In this document: piece by piece, positions 23,601 to 36,763 of the stretch
How the letters are laid out: each line of letters opens with the position of its first letter
Numbering within the stretch: the first letter of the stretch is position 1
NCBI GenBank assembly: GCA_029207755.1
Contig: JARCOQ010000008.1
Span: 29,501,021-29,565,020, forward strand
Source: Chamaea fasciata
Taxonomy: Eukaryota; Chordata; Aves; Passeriformes; Sylviidae
DNA length: 64,000 nucleotides
Direction of reading: 5' to 3'
Position numbers and translations under genes: made by a program
The notes under the pieces: model-generated
The model's input: only the letters and a program-made list of their open reading frames with translations
Told to the model about the DNA's origin: nothing
Databases searched by the model: none

Positions 23601-26600
23601 ATCTTCTGAGGAGACACTTTCATGCAGTCGAGGCTTGCTGACAATTACAGCTACAGACTGTAGCCGCCAAGGACCTCTTAGGCTCTGTTGGGTTTTTTTC
23701 TCCTCCCTTCATAAGGCACATGCAGCTTTGATGAGCAGAGGTTTCTCACATCCTCAAGACACGTGGTACAGCCATAACCTCCCTGAAAACACATTACAGC
23801 TCAGTCAGCACTTAGGACCTTCCTTGAGGCCGTGTAGGAAACCAGTGACCAACCGAGCATCCGATCATCAGCAGTTACAGCTTCCAGATTCAGACTGAGC
23901 CGTTGATTTCAGCCTATTTGTAGGCCTGCATGTCGTGGGGAGCACATCATGCACATACCCGAGATCACCTTGTCCCAGGGTGCTGGTTGACTGTGGCCAG
24001 AGCTGCAGTTCCTGCTCCCATGTCCCTGCTCATCAACTGCAGTCCTGAATCCAATTTGTCCGTGCTGAGCACCCCTGATAAGAAGGCTCCAGCCCTCCCC
24101 TGCCACAGGAGCGTGAGCCAAGGCAGGCCATGGGAAGTGTTGCACAACCGGTATAATTTCACCGCATGCTGAATAAATACACTTTTGAGAACTCTTTTGA
24201 AGAGATGTTGCCTAATTAATCCTGCAGGGGGTATAATATGTATATTTTTGAAATCCAGTTTTAGCATCGTGCAATTAGCTTTCATGGCCTAGGGATTCTG
24301 ATTTAAGACATTCTTTAGTTACTAATGGAAATCTGTTTTAATTAGAAATGCAAATGTATTTTAGATCCAAATGTGTCTGAGTGGTACAATGTAAAATGAT
24401 GATTCACGGTGAATACCATTGAAGTGCCTCAAGTCTGGTATTCTTTGTACCTTCTGCAGTTTGAACTCTGAGGATCAACACAATGTTCAAACATCACTCT
24501 CAGCTGAAGCATGTGGGGGCTGAATAGATTTCACTAGGAAATGGAATAAATATTAATCAGCGGGGATTCTTTCTAGGACAGCAGAAGGAAAATCATAGCT
24601 TTAGGCAAGAAGGAGGCAAATGCTTTGAATGTTAGCGGTAACTCCAGCTCCATAGTAGCAGAACACAGCTCTTGCCAGGGCACAGGTGCTGAGCAGAGAG
24701 CAGCATCTTAGTTGACTTTGTCTTAGTATCAGATAAATTATCCAAGTTGGAGCATTCCAAGCTGCTCATGGCAGGGCAGTAGCTGCTCAGAGCTGTGTTG
24801 CTGTAAAATTTGATCTGGCAGTGTGTTTAAGACTACAGCAAGGCAAGCTCCAGACAAACACTGAAAAGCTGATGCTTGCTGAATATTCACTGTAGTCACT
24901 TGTCCTGGAGATACTAAACTATCAGGCAGGTGATGTCTGTGATCAGACATCTTAAAATGCAGTAACAGGTCACCTGTATTCAACAAAGCCTTTGTAGAAT
25001 CAAAGAACCTCTGCTACTTGCTGTTGTGTTCAAGTAAGTGTTTCTTTTTCCTGATTCCTTTGAAAGATGGAGCCAAAAGAAAATAACCACTCGGCAATAG
25101 AGAAGATGGCTTTTTTAATGGAAGTTTATTAGACATGTTGCTTGGGAGAGCATTTTTACAGTTGTTTGCAATGAGACTGGGTGATGCAGAAGGGAATGAA
25201 GCAGTTTATGCAGGGCACCTCTCCACATCTCTGCAAAGCTGGATGCAGATTTTTTTTTCCATAAGGAGGCTGCTGGTAAGGAGCACTGATGTAGGCACCG
25301 TGTGGGTGGCTCTGTGTGGCCCTTCAGAAGTCACAATCAAACAGTTTCTTAGGACTAGCCTCACTGGGAAGGCTGGTGTCTGGGTCAAGGCACTGGTGCA
25401 GCTTCAGAGGGTTGAGACCTCAGCAGGGTGCTGCAGAGAGCGAGCTCTCCTGTTCCCATGTAGCAGATGCTCTCTGAGACTTCGAGTTCCTGTCCATCCT
25501 TCTTGCTGACGCAGATAGAGTGCAGTAGTGACTTTGTCACCTGAAATTTGATAAACTTGTTGACTGGCATCACGGGGAAGCTTCCTCACAGAGCTGCTCC
25601 CTGCCGAGCTGTCAAACGAAAAACCAAGACAGATCGCTTGAGCCTGTTATATGGGACAGCAAGTGGTGTTCTGGTTTTGCTACTTAAGCTGAATGAATTA
25701 AAGCTTTCCACAAGCCTGACTGATAGTCTTGAGTGTGCAGTTAAAAGTCTATGAGCTGCTTAGCCATTTCCCTGTGCTGTGTTCAAAGAGCAAAGTGTCA
25801 CAAGCACCAGCAGTTCTTATCTGTGTGTTTTATTTCCAAACCGCTGTTTGCATTGACTTCATTCATTACTTCTCTTAATTCATCCCAATCAGTACCTTTG
25901 CTGTGAGCTTGTATTTTCTGCTGGCATTTCTGGAGGACAAGGGCGTGGAGGAAGCTGCTTTGAGCACCAGCCCTGGAGGCTGCAGTGTGTCTGTTGTCAA
26001 ACACCCCAACCTCGTTGTTCTTGGTGGTTACGTGGTGTCCGCTCCTGCCCTGCGCCACTTGCGACTTATCCTTATTCCGTTCTTCTCTTTTCAGGGGCTG
26101 TCAGAGCCTGAATAATTTAAGAGTGAACAAATGAGAGACGTTCATGGAGGACTCTGTTCTTACCTAGGCACAAATTGACAAGCATGTAGATTGCCTTGGG
26201 TTTCCACTGCACCTACCACAACTTTACTAAGAGAAAAGTCCCCTTTCCTAGACATCTGTGTCACTCTTGCTTAGTAAAGTTATTCAAGATCAGCGCCTTT
26301 GGAATTGGTTGGTAAATGGACAAAGACTTTCTCTTTGCCCGGAGCTCCTCACAGCCTCCAAGTACCAAAGAGAACTCCACAGCACTAGAAAGCAAGAGGC
26401 AGCTGCTGAATGTTGGAAGCTACTGCATTTGGCAAAAGAAGCTGACGCTAAGATGCACACAGTTGTGTTTGTTTGTTCTGCTTGTTTTCTGTGCTTTCCG
26501 AGCCCTCTGTGTGCCTGGAAAGTTTAATGACCGATCCCTTCTTTCTCAACATGCAGTTTTTCTTCCTATCCCAAGAAGCTTTGGGTTCTGTTCTTGCTTT

Positions 26601-26859
26601 TTTTTTATTTTTCCAATTCCAAGTTTGTCACCGATACTCTTCTGTTGTTTCCGTGGAGAATTGTTTGGGTACATAGCCAGAGCTTCCTTTGAGATAGGGA
26701 GACCTAAATATGATACTCAAATATCATTGTCTTCCCTCCTCTCCCCCTATTTAGCAGAGTGGTCCACCTTGTCACAGAGGTTGCTGACTTCAAGTAAAAG
26801 GCAGAGCTGACTTTAGCAATGATGTCATTTAACTGAGAAATTACTTCAAAATTCTTACA

Positions 26860-27481
26860 GTAGCTCAGTTTGGAAGCTGCTGAAGGAAGCTGACCCTTGA
26901 CACTTCACAAAAGAATAAGGCTTGTGTTTTACTAACAGCTGCTTGGAAACCATGTGTAATAAAGTTTGTTTTTGTGCCCAACATCCAGGATAAAAGATGG
27001 CATTTGCCGACTCTGGTACCCTTACGCTCCCAGAAGAGCAGAACTGCTTTGATCAAAGTTAAAAAGTCTGCTTCTATGTGGGTGTCTAAGCATTTCACAG
27101 TTCCTTATGCTAAAAGTAACAGTGTACTTGCAAAGGCCAGCAAATGCTGCTCTCGTTCAGCTTCAAACATGACATTTTCCTCCTTGTCATCCCATATAGC
27201 TTTTCATAAAGTTTCAGGGTTAAGACTTTTTTTATGGAACATGCAAAAATCTCCCATCAAAATATATCACGAGGGATTTTTGCTTTGTGTTTGGGGCTTT
27301 GTTATTTTTGCTGCTAGCGACACTTATTCTGGAAACTTCAGGGCTGGAGATTATTTTATTTTTGTCACAGAATGAGGACAGTGTAAATACAAAATGTAAA
27401 GTAGAACTGAGAGAAGTGCTTCAACAAGTTGTTTCACTACATTGAAATAAATGTTGATTTGTTCAAAAAAAAAAAAAAAAA
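26860..27481 (+). other. Possible retrocopy or 3'-end-like segment ending in AATAAA plus A17
   Basis: An AATAAA at 27446-27451 is followed 13 bases later by 17 A residues (27465-27481), the layout of a polyadenylated RNA end copied into DNA. The preceding few hundred bases are AT-rich and resemble a 3' UTR. They hold an unrecognised open frame of about 130 codons with no domain I can name. No target-site duplication is obvious and the 5' limit is arbitrary. It could equally be a chance A tract. Confidence 0.25.
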
Positions 27482-30400
27482 GCATGCCCTTTCTGGATCT
27501 TGTTAGTCTTGACTTTTTATTTCCTTTCTTTGCTAAAGAAATGCGTGCCTCTTGACTTCAGAAATCTGCTCACCCAGCTGTGAGGCATTACAGGAAGGCT
27601 GCTCCGATGTGCATTCCCAGCAGATGTGTTGGACTTGCTGTCACTGTGCCCGGGGCTGGTCTGGGACCTGTGCTGGGCACAAACTCGAGGCAAGGGAATG
27701 GGTGAATGAAATCAAGCGCACACAGATACTGCGTCTGGCCTCCAACTCTGCTGTGTGGAGCAACTGCTTTATTTCTGAGCTTTTCCACACCTTTTCATTG
27801 AGTAAAACATCATTCTAAAAAGATGTTGCTTCAAGGTTCCCCTGAAGGTATGTTACTGCCTTGACTCCTGTATCACATTATTTTAGGAGAGGAACTGGCT
27901 AGGAGTATCTCACCAACAGGTTGGTGGATTCACTCTGAATATTTGTTCTCTTAATATTTCTATTGTGAATTCACAGCAGCTTATGTGGGGGCTCAGATGG
28001 GACTCTGAAGCAGGATGAATTAGGCTGGTACATGGAGACAAAAAGGCTCAAACCTCCAACCAGAGAAGTTGCAGATACCCGTAACAGTTGTAAGCTGTTC
28101 TGTGGAAACCCATTGTGCAGCAGGACTCTCAGAGGGAAGGACCTCAGGGCTCCTCCTCAAGCACTTGGTGCCACAACAACACTTTCCTGAGGGTCTCCTT
28201 GGAGGCACAAACCTGTTCTGCCTTCATGTGCAGCAGCTCCTGAGTTAAATGCTCATCTATAGGAAATGAGGACTATAGTCACCTGAGGACTCGTCTCGCT
28301 CTTTTCCCCTTGCCCTCCCTATGGTCACCTCTGATAAAAGCTGAGATCCACATGAGGCAGCAGGTACAATAGACGACTTCTGCGTTTGTTCCTCTCGCTA
28401 GGCACTCTTGGGCAGTACTGAAGTCATGTTTTATTTCAGCAGGCTCTCTCTCTCTGTGCCTTCCCCTTATGCTGTTTCTCTCCCTGGAGACCCAGCTCAC
28501 TCATTCAGCATGCTCTCAGGATTTCAGTAACTTTTCTTGCAAGGTCTCTGGGGACCATGCGCCTCTCTGCTGTTTCTCCAGGCTTTTGGTTTTATCTCAG
28601 TCTTTGAAACTTTCCCAGAACTGCAGTGACTTGTCTCTGACCTCCAGGAACTGCAGCGCTTGAGCCCTGACACTCCGACTGGCACAACGAAGACCTGGAA
28701 ACTACTTTGGGATGTCAGCTTTCCCAGCACATGTTGGATGGAAGCTGCATCTGAGCAACACCAGCTAAAAATAAAAGCTATTCAACTGAAGCTAATGGCA
28801 GGTTGCCACAAGTTATTGCTCATTAAAGTGAATTGACAGATGCTTAACTTCAGCTAGTCATTCCCTGCTGCGAGATCGGCCTGGTATGAAGTGTACTCAA
28901 ATGTGGGAAGGGGAGTCACAATAACTAAATTTAGCTGAGGGTATAATTTCCTCGGACTCCCTCTGTAGTTAATGGAAAGAGAGAGGCTCCTGCGGGGTGT
29001 GTCCCACTCTGCGCCGCCCTTGGGCAGAGTGTGCACAGCTCCTTGACTGCCGAGAGCAGGAGATGAAGCTGCTGCCTGCCTCAAAAATGAGTGGCTCCAA
29101 GTGACAGTGTTTACTCGCCCCAGCTGGGTGAGTGCTTGTTTTCCTCACATCAGGTATCAACCTGGAAGTAATGATCAGAAAACTGAATATTGAAGCCAAC
29201 AGATTGGTGACGGTTTCCCAAAGGCAAAACCCATATGCAGAATCCCTCTGGAGCATCCCCTGCTTTGCAGTGTGGTTAAAGGGAATTCTGCAGATCATTC
29301 TCTATCTCAGAGCAGCTTTTCTTTCATATTTCCAAGAAATGCTAGCTATTCAATAGCAAAACAGTGTGTTCTAAATGTTGTGTGATTAATTTAGATTCTA
29401 GTCCTTTTTTTCCCGTTGTTCTTTTTGGAAGTTAGTCATGTTTGCATGCTTGGCAGTGAAACGGAAAGTCAGATTTTGGGGTTTTACATTACAGTGATCA
29501 GAAAGTTTGTCCAATATGTCTGCTACTTCCTCTATTGGACTAGAAATTTTTGTGATAAAATATTTAACTCCATACCATTATTCTTGAGTTTGGACAGAAC
29601 TCATTTCATCCATGTAAATGGATTTGTGAGAATCCTGCCAGATTGATTCGTACCTTTTGATGTTACTTCCAGCTTGAAGCTTCAAATGATACTCCCAAGA
29701 CGCAAACAGAAAATTCAATTGAACCTTTTCAATTTTCTAATTTCCAGAAGATTATGAAGTTAGGGAGCGCATTTGAATCTCTGAACAAAATTTGCATTTA
29801 GATTTCAGTGGCATAGTTTGGACATGTCTTTACCCTCTGGTGTAAAATTCTCTCCTGCACAGTCCCATGTCATTTTTAGCTCGAGCTGGAGCACAGGGCA
29901 GGTCTGTAGTTGGACACGTGTGGAGCGGCTGAGCAGAGCTGGGAGTGGATGGGGAGCCGTGGAAGTCTCCAGGGCACATTTTGCAATTCCATTGCGAAAG
30001 TTTGATGTACTTCTAATCTAAAGGGCTTTTCAAGCCAGTTGTCCTCTGTCTTTGTCTGACATGGGCACTGAAAATTTCCTTTTGTCTTCACTTATATTCT
30101 TCACTAGAGCTGTTTTCAAAGGCTGTGTCTGAGGAGACAACTTATCTGTTGACATAAGAAGTAGTAAGATAAATTATTTACACTGTTAACACCTAGTGTT
30201 TTCGCTAGAGAAATAGCTGTAAAGTGACTTGGTATTATCCAAATGTTGCTGCCTCCCAAACTTTTGCAAATCCATGCCAGGTTTTACAGGCAGAATGGGC
30301 TCCAACACTAAAACCAGATCGTACTGTCATCTGCCTAAGCCACAAAGTTTTGTAACCCTGACTCGTGCCAATAAAAATGTTTCACTGAGCATGTTTTGGA

Positions 30401-33400
30401 CATTTAATACAAAAGCACAGAAGAGACCAAAGGAGCAGTGTTCATACCTCATTCTGCCATCTTTGCTTCCATCAGGTAGAGTTTTAGTCCCTAATCCATT
30501 GAGCAGGTCCAAGGGGGCTCTCAAAGCAGCATTTCCCAAGGGAGAGTATAATGCTTCAAGAGGCTGAGAACTGTGAACTGGAACCTACAGCCTGGATGGT
30601 CATGGAGGTGCTCTTGGAAAGGGCAGGAGAAGGTGCATTTTGATGGTTTTGGTGGTTCTTGTTTGTTTAGTGTGAAATACTAACACAGAGGCTTTGTTTG
30701 TGCACAGGATGAGTCTAGATGATTCATGCTTTCCAAGATTTTTCTGAGGGTGGAAATTCCCGTTCTCTAGGAAATCTGCTCAAGAATAGACTGAGTTAGT
30801 CTTTTACCCATATTTGATTAAGTTCTGTCTTTGTCACAAGTGTTTTTTTACAAGAACCACTGAATGTGGAAAATGGGTTCTGTTTAGCACAGCAGAGCTG
30901 ATTTATGTGCTCATCAGTCAGATTGTCATTATTGGCTTTCATTCACAAGCGGAATTTTCTCTGTAAAATAAAAATTGTTGATTTAAATGCTAGTAGGACT
31001 TCACAGTTCCCATTCTGGCTCATTTTCTTTGACTTCTGTGGAAAAAATCTTTTTCTCTCAGGCTGTTTTCTGGGATGTAAATGGATCCACAGATAAATCA
31101 GAAAAGGATTCACCTCTCTTAAGGCAAGACAGTGCCCTGCTCTAGTCTCCTGTTTTTATAGCTGTACTCTGTATTAACTTCTGGCTATGGACACATATTT
31201 CTTTCCTGTCCTTTTACATTATTATGTATCAAATAGAGTAGACTGATTTTTTCTTCTGAGTTGTTCTGAGAAGCCCTTTGCTTTCCCTGTTAGAGATCTG
31301 AGGTCCTACGAAGGAGTCTGGTGCTGCCTGAGCCTGATCACACAAACCTCCCCTCCCATGTGTGCTCTGGGGAACAGGGAGGTAAAAATAAAATGCCTTG
31401 TATTTATGTTTCAACAGGAACTCCTGTTGACTCTAATGAGAATATTACTGTGCCTCTTAAACCGGGTCTATGAGATTTTCCTTTTTCTTTTCACCCAAGG
31501 TTGCACAGAACTGGAACCTTCTATTTTTCAAGTGCAAAAGCTGTGCTTTTCCAGATGTCTGTTCATTTGACCAACAACAACAAACATTTCATGGCTGCAG
31601 CGGCGCAAAAGCTCTGAATGTTAAAGCCCTTTGGTCTGACTGAGTATCTCTCACAGTCCTCTTGCCAGAAGTTTCTTGGAGGTTTGCTTAGGAGTGTTTT
31701 GGAAACCATCATTTCTTCTGTCTGAATGAATGGTTTGGCCAGGAAATCAATCTAGCCACACGAGTCTGCTGACCTCCCTACACCCGTTTTGCTTCACCAA
31801 ATACCTTTTTATAGATGTGCGTCCTGGGACACTGGTGGGAGGACAGCTGCTCATGGCGGACCTGTGGCAGTGTGGGGACAGCCGCTGCTCTGCTGGTGTT
31901 TGCGGGCGACAACGGCAGCTGCCTCAATTATCACGCAATGAGCTGCTGCGTCTTTCCCAAAAGCTCTCTGGCTTTTTTCTTAAACAAACTGTGTTTCCAG
32001 AGAGCTCTACTAATGCAGTTTGCAAAGCACATATGTGCTAGTGCTTTGCAAGAAAAGAGCACAGTAACGTGTCCTCCTCTTCCGCTCCATCCACCTGGTG
32101 TCTGGGTCTCGGGCCAGTATCAAGTGTCATGATTAATGTGTTTGTAGCCATATGTGCCACGGAAGCAGAGCTCACGTGGCTGAGGAGGTTGTCTGCAAGG
32201 TCTTCCCTGGTAGATTTTTTTTGTGTTTCATGTTTCTTTCTCTCGTTTTTGTGAGCTCTGCTCTTCCTTGAGCTCCAGTCCTGCCTCTGCAACCATGTCA
32301 ATGTGACCTGCTTTATGTGCAAAGGAGATCATTCTCAGCAGGGCTGGCAAACTGCAAATGTGACTTGCTCACAAATGTATCAAAATTTGCAGTTCCTTTG
32401 AAAAAGAAAAGAACGGTTATGAATACTGTGTGTAGATTCTCAGTGTGGCTTTTGGATAAGGTGTGTTTGGTAGCAGTGGGAACTGGGATGGCGAGATGGA
32501 AGTGCTTTGTACCAGCATAGGGTGTGGGCAGAGATACGTTACCCAACGCACTCATCATGGCTGGGGAGAAGGGAAATTCATGCCAGCCTTTGCCTTCCAC
32601 CTCTCTGCCTGTTCCCCAGCCAGCAGAGACTGCTTTGCCAGGCAAAATAAGGCCATGTTTCCAGTCTTGGGTTGCATGGGCCAGGCAAAGCGTGGGCTTT
32701 GTCCCAGATGCATTACCATGCTCAGCCAGGCCAGTTCAGCATTCAAGGAGAAAGAAGGGGACTTCATACCTGACAGGGTTCATGGCATGACCAACATATA
32801 GTAAGCCTTTGGTAAACAGCCTTTTTCATTACCAAAGACATGACCTTGAACAGGAAAATCCAGAGCCTTTTTCAGGTGGGATCACTGGATGGTGTTAACA
32901 GCCTCCCTCTGGAAACCTGGGAGTTGGCTTTTGTTATGGCTGGCGGCTCTGAAGCTCTGATGTTCGGTCTGCAGAGGGCTCCTGGCTCTGGGTGTCAAAA
33001 TTGTTCCAAGCAGGCAGGGTGGGCTGTGGCCCTGCTTGGGACTGGGACTGTTCCTGCCCACGTGCTGCCTTCCTGGGAGTGACAGGATTACTGACCATCA
33101 CTTCCCCAGGACAGCTGAGCAAAGAGTGCCATGGCAGGAGAGATGCTGTGTGTCTGTCCGTGCCCCAGCTGTGGCTGTGCTGCTGGGGAAAGGAGAGGGA
33201 GGCAGCAAGGCTGGGGCCTTTTACTCCTGGTAAAACCTGGGGTGCTTCCTGCTGGGAAAAGAGGTCCCTGCCCCTTCACAGGCATCAGGGTTTCTGGATT
33301 TGGTCCTGCCATGAGCCTGCTGGACTGAGATAGGATTGCCTTTGCAGTACCAAACCCTTGGGGGTTGTCTCAGGCTTCATTAGCCTCCTCCTAGCTCCCT

Positions 33401-35621
33401 TCCCTTACCAAAAGATAAGTTGGCAAAGTGCTGTGGACTGGAGGTGGGAGTTGCACTGTGTTACTTACAAGGTGTAGTAAAACCCTCTCTGTACGTCAGC
33501 TGAGATGTGGTTGAATCAGCTCATCCTTGATTCTCCTCACCCTCCCACTGAGCCCAGCAAAGGCAGTGAGTCCGTGATACAGCTGCTCCCCCCCACATCA
33601 TCCCTGGGAGTGGCAGCCCCTCAGAGCAATCGCTCACAGCATTTCTCCTTCTGACTGCAGCCCAGCTCCCTTTGCTGCAGCAATTCTCAAAGTTAATCCT
33701 CCTGCAGCAGCAGTAGGAGCGCAGGCACCTGAGGGCACTCTTGGCAAAGCCCCTTGGCCAAGAACCCTCAAGCTTCCCCCATTGCCTGTGGGGCTTTCAG
33801 TGCTGCCAGGGGCACGAGGGCACTTGGAAAATCAAACCCACCGTGGTGAAACCCTGAATTTTGCTGACGCAAGGCACACTGATAAACTCGCAGAGCATCA
33901 CGTGGAGCCTGCGAGGGAGAGCTATCCAAAGACTATTGAGTGGAAGATAAGCTGGCCCCTGACAAACATTATCTTGCACTAGTTGATTTAGCACTACTTC
34001 GTGTACATGAAATAACATCAGCAGGAGCTGGCTAAACCCAGGCCTTTTGGAGATAAGACTGCTACTTTGCCCTTATGGAGGAATGCCAGAAAATCCCCAG
34101 CAGCTCCACCTGGGATCAGCTCTACCTGGAACCCGTCCTCCTCCCAGTTCCTCTTGCACTCACTCCTGTTGTCAAAAAACAGATGATTGAGATTTTCTTT
34201 TTGTCTGGGAAATGAATTTTGACTTTCTCTAGCTTGTTAAAATTATGTCTGTATGTTCTAAAATTTAACCTTCGACCTCAGGTATGTAATAACTTAATGG
34301 TTCAATTTCTGACTGATGCTGTGTATGGCTATAAAATATTCTGACTCTCATGGTCTGCACTGTGCAAGCTGGCAGACAAGGCAGGATGCAATCTCTGCTC
34401 TGTCCACAGACAGCTGCAAACAGCAGCTCTGCCCAGAGGGGATATGATCTCTTCATGCAGGTAGCAGGAGCTGGTTTCTAAAACAGTAGAGGTAATGATT
34501 CTCTACAAGAGTAGTTCTCCCTCAGGTATCTATTGCTGAACTGAGTATCTGGATGCCCCAGTCTATTTTCATGTGTTATACTTAGGTTTTTGATTTCTGC
34601 TGGGACAGATAAAAGATTCAGGAATAACAGTGTAAAAATGTATAATCACATCAGTTGGCTCTTTTCTGATGTACAGCCTGAGCTGTTTCTTATAGGAGTG
34701 TGACGGTGTCTGAATTTTGTGAGAAAAATCTTAATCTTAAACTGTGTGGGATTAAACATCTCAGTCCCTGATAGGGAGGGAAGGGAGGGAGTTGCCTTGC
34801 CATGGTTTCAGAAAGTTGAAAGCAGGGCACTTGTTCCTGAAGGGCAATTGGGAAATCTTTGAACAACTTGTTTGTTTTGGTTTTAAAGCCTTACTGACAT
34901 TGGCACATCTTTGGTCTGTTGCATTTGGGGGGAGTAGGAAGGTTGCAGCCCTTTCCAAGGTGCCAGTCTGAACATGTGTATCGTTAACTGAGGTTGCATG
35001 CATTTCAGCAGAACCTCCTCCTTCCATGTAATGAAACTGTTTTTTAATTTTAAACTTTATTGAGAGTTTACTTTGGTTTGAACAGTTTGTCATCTTTTGT
35101 AATTGTTCATTCCAGTTTCTTAGTTCTAGGGAACACGTGAACTCTTCTGACAGATTGCTTTCAGAGGCAAAGGAGATAATTTTAAGGTGCTTCAAAGTTA
35201 ATAAGTAGTCTAACTAAATTATGTCATTGGGGTCTCGAAACAGCTGAGAAACAATTATGGAACCTGACAATGTGTTGGTGGCTGTCAGGTCTCCTGCAGT
35301 AATCTACTTTTTCTGCTTATTTTCTTCCTGGCAATTCACAATGAAATTGTGGGAAGAAACTGAGAAATTCAGCACTTAGCATGAAAATCAGGCTTCCATA
35401 AAAAAACCTGAATAAAAACCTGCATAGAAAAAACTTGGCTGTCTGTGATCTCTCATAAGGACGGATTGTCTGGTAGGAAATGAGAGAAGTATGTGAGATT
35501 GTGGGAAATGCCCATTGCAGGGCATATTCCTCTCTCTGGTGTGCAATAAAGTTTGCATAAAGTCCATAGGTCACAAACCCTTTCCCCAAGGCAGGCTGTG
35601 TTCTCATGCTCAGTGCTGCGG

Positions 35622-35643
35622 GCTCCTGACGTGCGTCAGGAGC
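35622..35643. promoter_or_regulatory. Perfect 10-bp inverted repeat with CRE-like half sites upstream of shared exon 2
   Basis: GCTCCTGACG (35622-35631) is followed by TG and then its exact reverse complement CGTCAGGAGC (35634-35643), ending 45 bases before the acceptor of the first shared exon. In DNA it presents two opposed TGACG/CGTCA half sites. In RNA it could fold into a 9-bp stem with a GUGC loop. The structure is seen in sequence; any role in transcription or splicing is inference. Confidence 0.6.
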
Positions 35644-35688
35644 AGAGGCGTCCTGGAATGAGGTCTCACCTGCGCCGTTTTCTTGCAG

Positions 35689-35972
35689 ACGCATATTCAG
35701 TCTCTTCCAATGACAACGGGGGCAAGTCTGACTCGGTGGCCAACTTACAACCCCAGCCATCCCTCAACTCCATCCAGAGCTCGCCGGGCCCCAAGCGCTC
35801 CACCAACACCCTGAAGAAATGGTTGACCAGTCCCGTGCGCCGCCTCAACAGCGGGAAGACCGAGAGCCACATCAAGAAACAGAAGAAGGTGCGGGATGGC
35901 AGGAAGAGCTTTGACCTGGGCTCACCAAAGACTGGAGATGAGACCACTCCTCAAGGAGACAGCGCAGATGAG
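35689..35972 (+). CDS. KALRN: Kalirin exon: Ser/Pro/basic linker before GEF2
   Basis: This is the first exon shared by Duet-type and long kalirin forms. The acceptor is TTTTCTTGCAG|AC and the donor GATGAG|GTGTGT; the length is 284 nt, entered in phase 1 and left in phase 0. It codes for residues 29-123 of the Duet-type protein: DAYSVSSNDNGGKS, then SSPGPKRSTNTLKKWLTSPV, then RKSFDLGSPK. The LKKWLTSPVRRL block is shared with TRIO and identifies the family. The region is rich in Ser, Lys and Arg, has several SP/TP kinase sites and is probably disordered. The frame stays open upstream of the acceptor back to an in-frame ATG at 35658, so an intron-derived alternative start is formally possible. 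Confidence 0.95.
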
Positions 35973-36763
35973 GTGTGTCTGGGTGGTTTTAGTGTTAGCT
36001 ACGGGAAATACCGTGTGTCTCGGAGAGTCTCCTCCATGGACTGTGAGTCATGCTTGAGTAAATGCAGTTTCCCTTAGGGTCCAGAGGGAACAGTGGATCA
36101 TACAGTAAACTGCATTGTTGCCAACGGTTTTGTCGTCCAAAGAGCAAAGGGATATATAAGGAACCGTGTTTCACCGTTTGCATATATTATTGTCCTTTCA
36201 CTAGGTTTTTAAATAGCCTATTGGAAAGCTGCCAGGGACAGAAATTAAGTTATTCTTGAGCAGGTGTTATCACTTTTTGCTGAGGTTCATATCACCTTTG
36301 TGCTACCATGGCAGTGTAATTCCCTAATGAAAGAAAGTACTCAGAGAAATAGCCATGGTTTTTTTATGTCTGCCATGTAGTTGTACCTGCAGTTTTTCTG
36401 AGGGCATGTTCTCCCCCAGAATGGCACTTTCCTGATAAAGTGAATGAGGAATTAAAAGCCAAAAATGCAGAAGATACTAACTGAACACAAATAGAGGAAC
36501 ACATTTTTTAAACTGTACATCAAACAGTTCTTATTTAAATGAAAAAACTACTATTCTGTCAGCACACAGATAGATGTAGTTGCCTTAGCTGCATGAATGA
36601 CCCATAAACTGTATTTCTGTAAGCCTTAGAATGCACCAGGATTAACCAGCAAGACCTTATGTCTTTACTTCTTCTCTTCCATTCCCTCCATCCAACACAG
36701 TATTGAATGGAAAAGATAAAAGAATCCTGTCCCTGTTTCTAATTATATTTAACTTTCCTTCAG
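35973..36763 (+). other. KALRN: Intron (791 bp)
   Basis: The donor is GAG|GTGTGT and the acceptor CCTTCAG|AAG. The exon frame stays open into the intron for 34 codons to a TAG at 36075. A second donor-like GTGAGT occurs at 36043; using it would create an immediate TAA at the next junction. Nothing else is recognised. Confidence 0.9.

Larger units (their letters stand above)
15244..35688 (+). other. KALRN: First intron of the Duet-type transcript (20.4 kb)
   Basis: It is bounded by a CACAG|GTCGGT donor and a TTTTCTTGCAG|AC acceptor. No coding exon is supportable inside. It contains the 34-bp minisatellite at 15342-15660, the (TTCC)n array at 19223-19640, an A18 tract at 20622-20639, an AATAAA plus A17 stretch at 27446-27481 and GC-richer patches around 32.5-33.3 kb. 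The perfect inverted repeat at 35622-35643 lies near its 3' end. Large first introns after alternative promoters are normal for this gene family. Confidence 0.85.

Noticed and set aside
26974..27375. 133-codon open frame ahead of the A17 tract
   Set aside because: The product is not recognisable and the composition is like intron or UTR sequence. Kept only as part of the possible retrocopy, not as a gene.
32313..33333. Cluster of medium open frames on both strands
   Set aside because: The region is locally GC-rich, which thins out stops. Frames overlap on both strands and show no domain or splice consistency.
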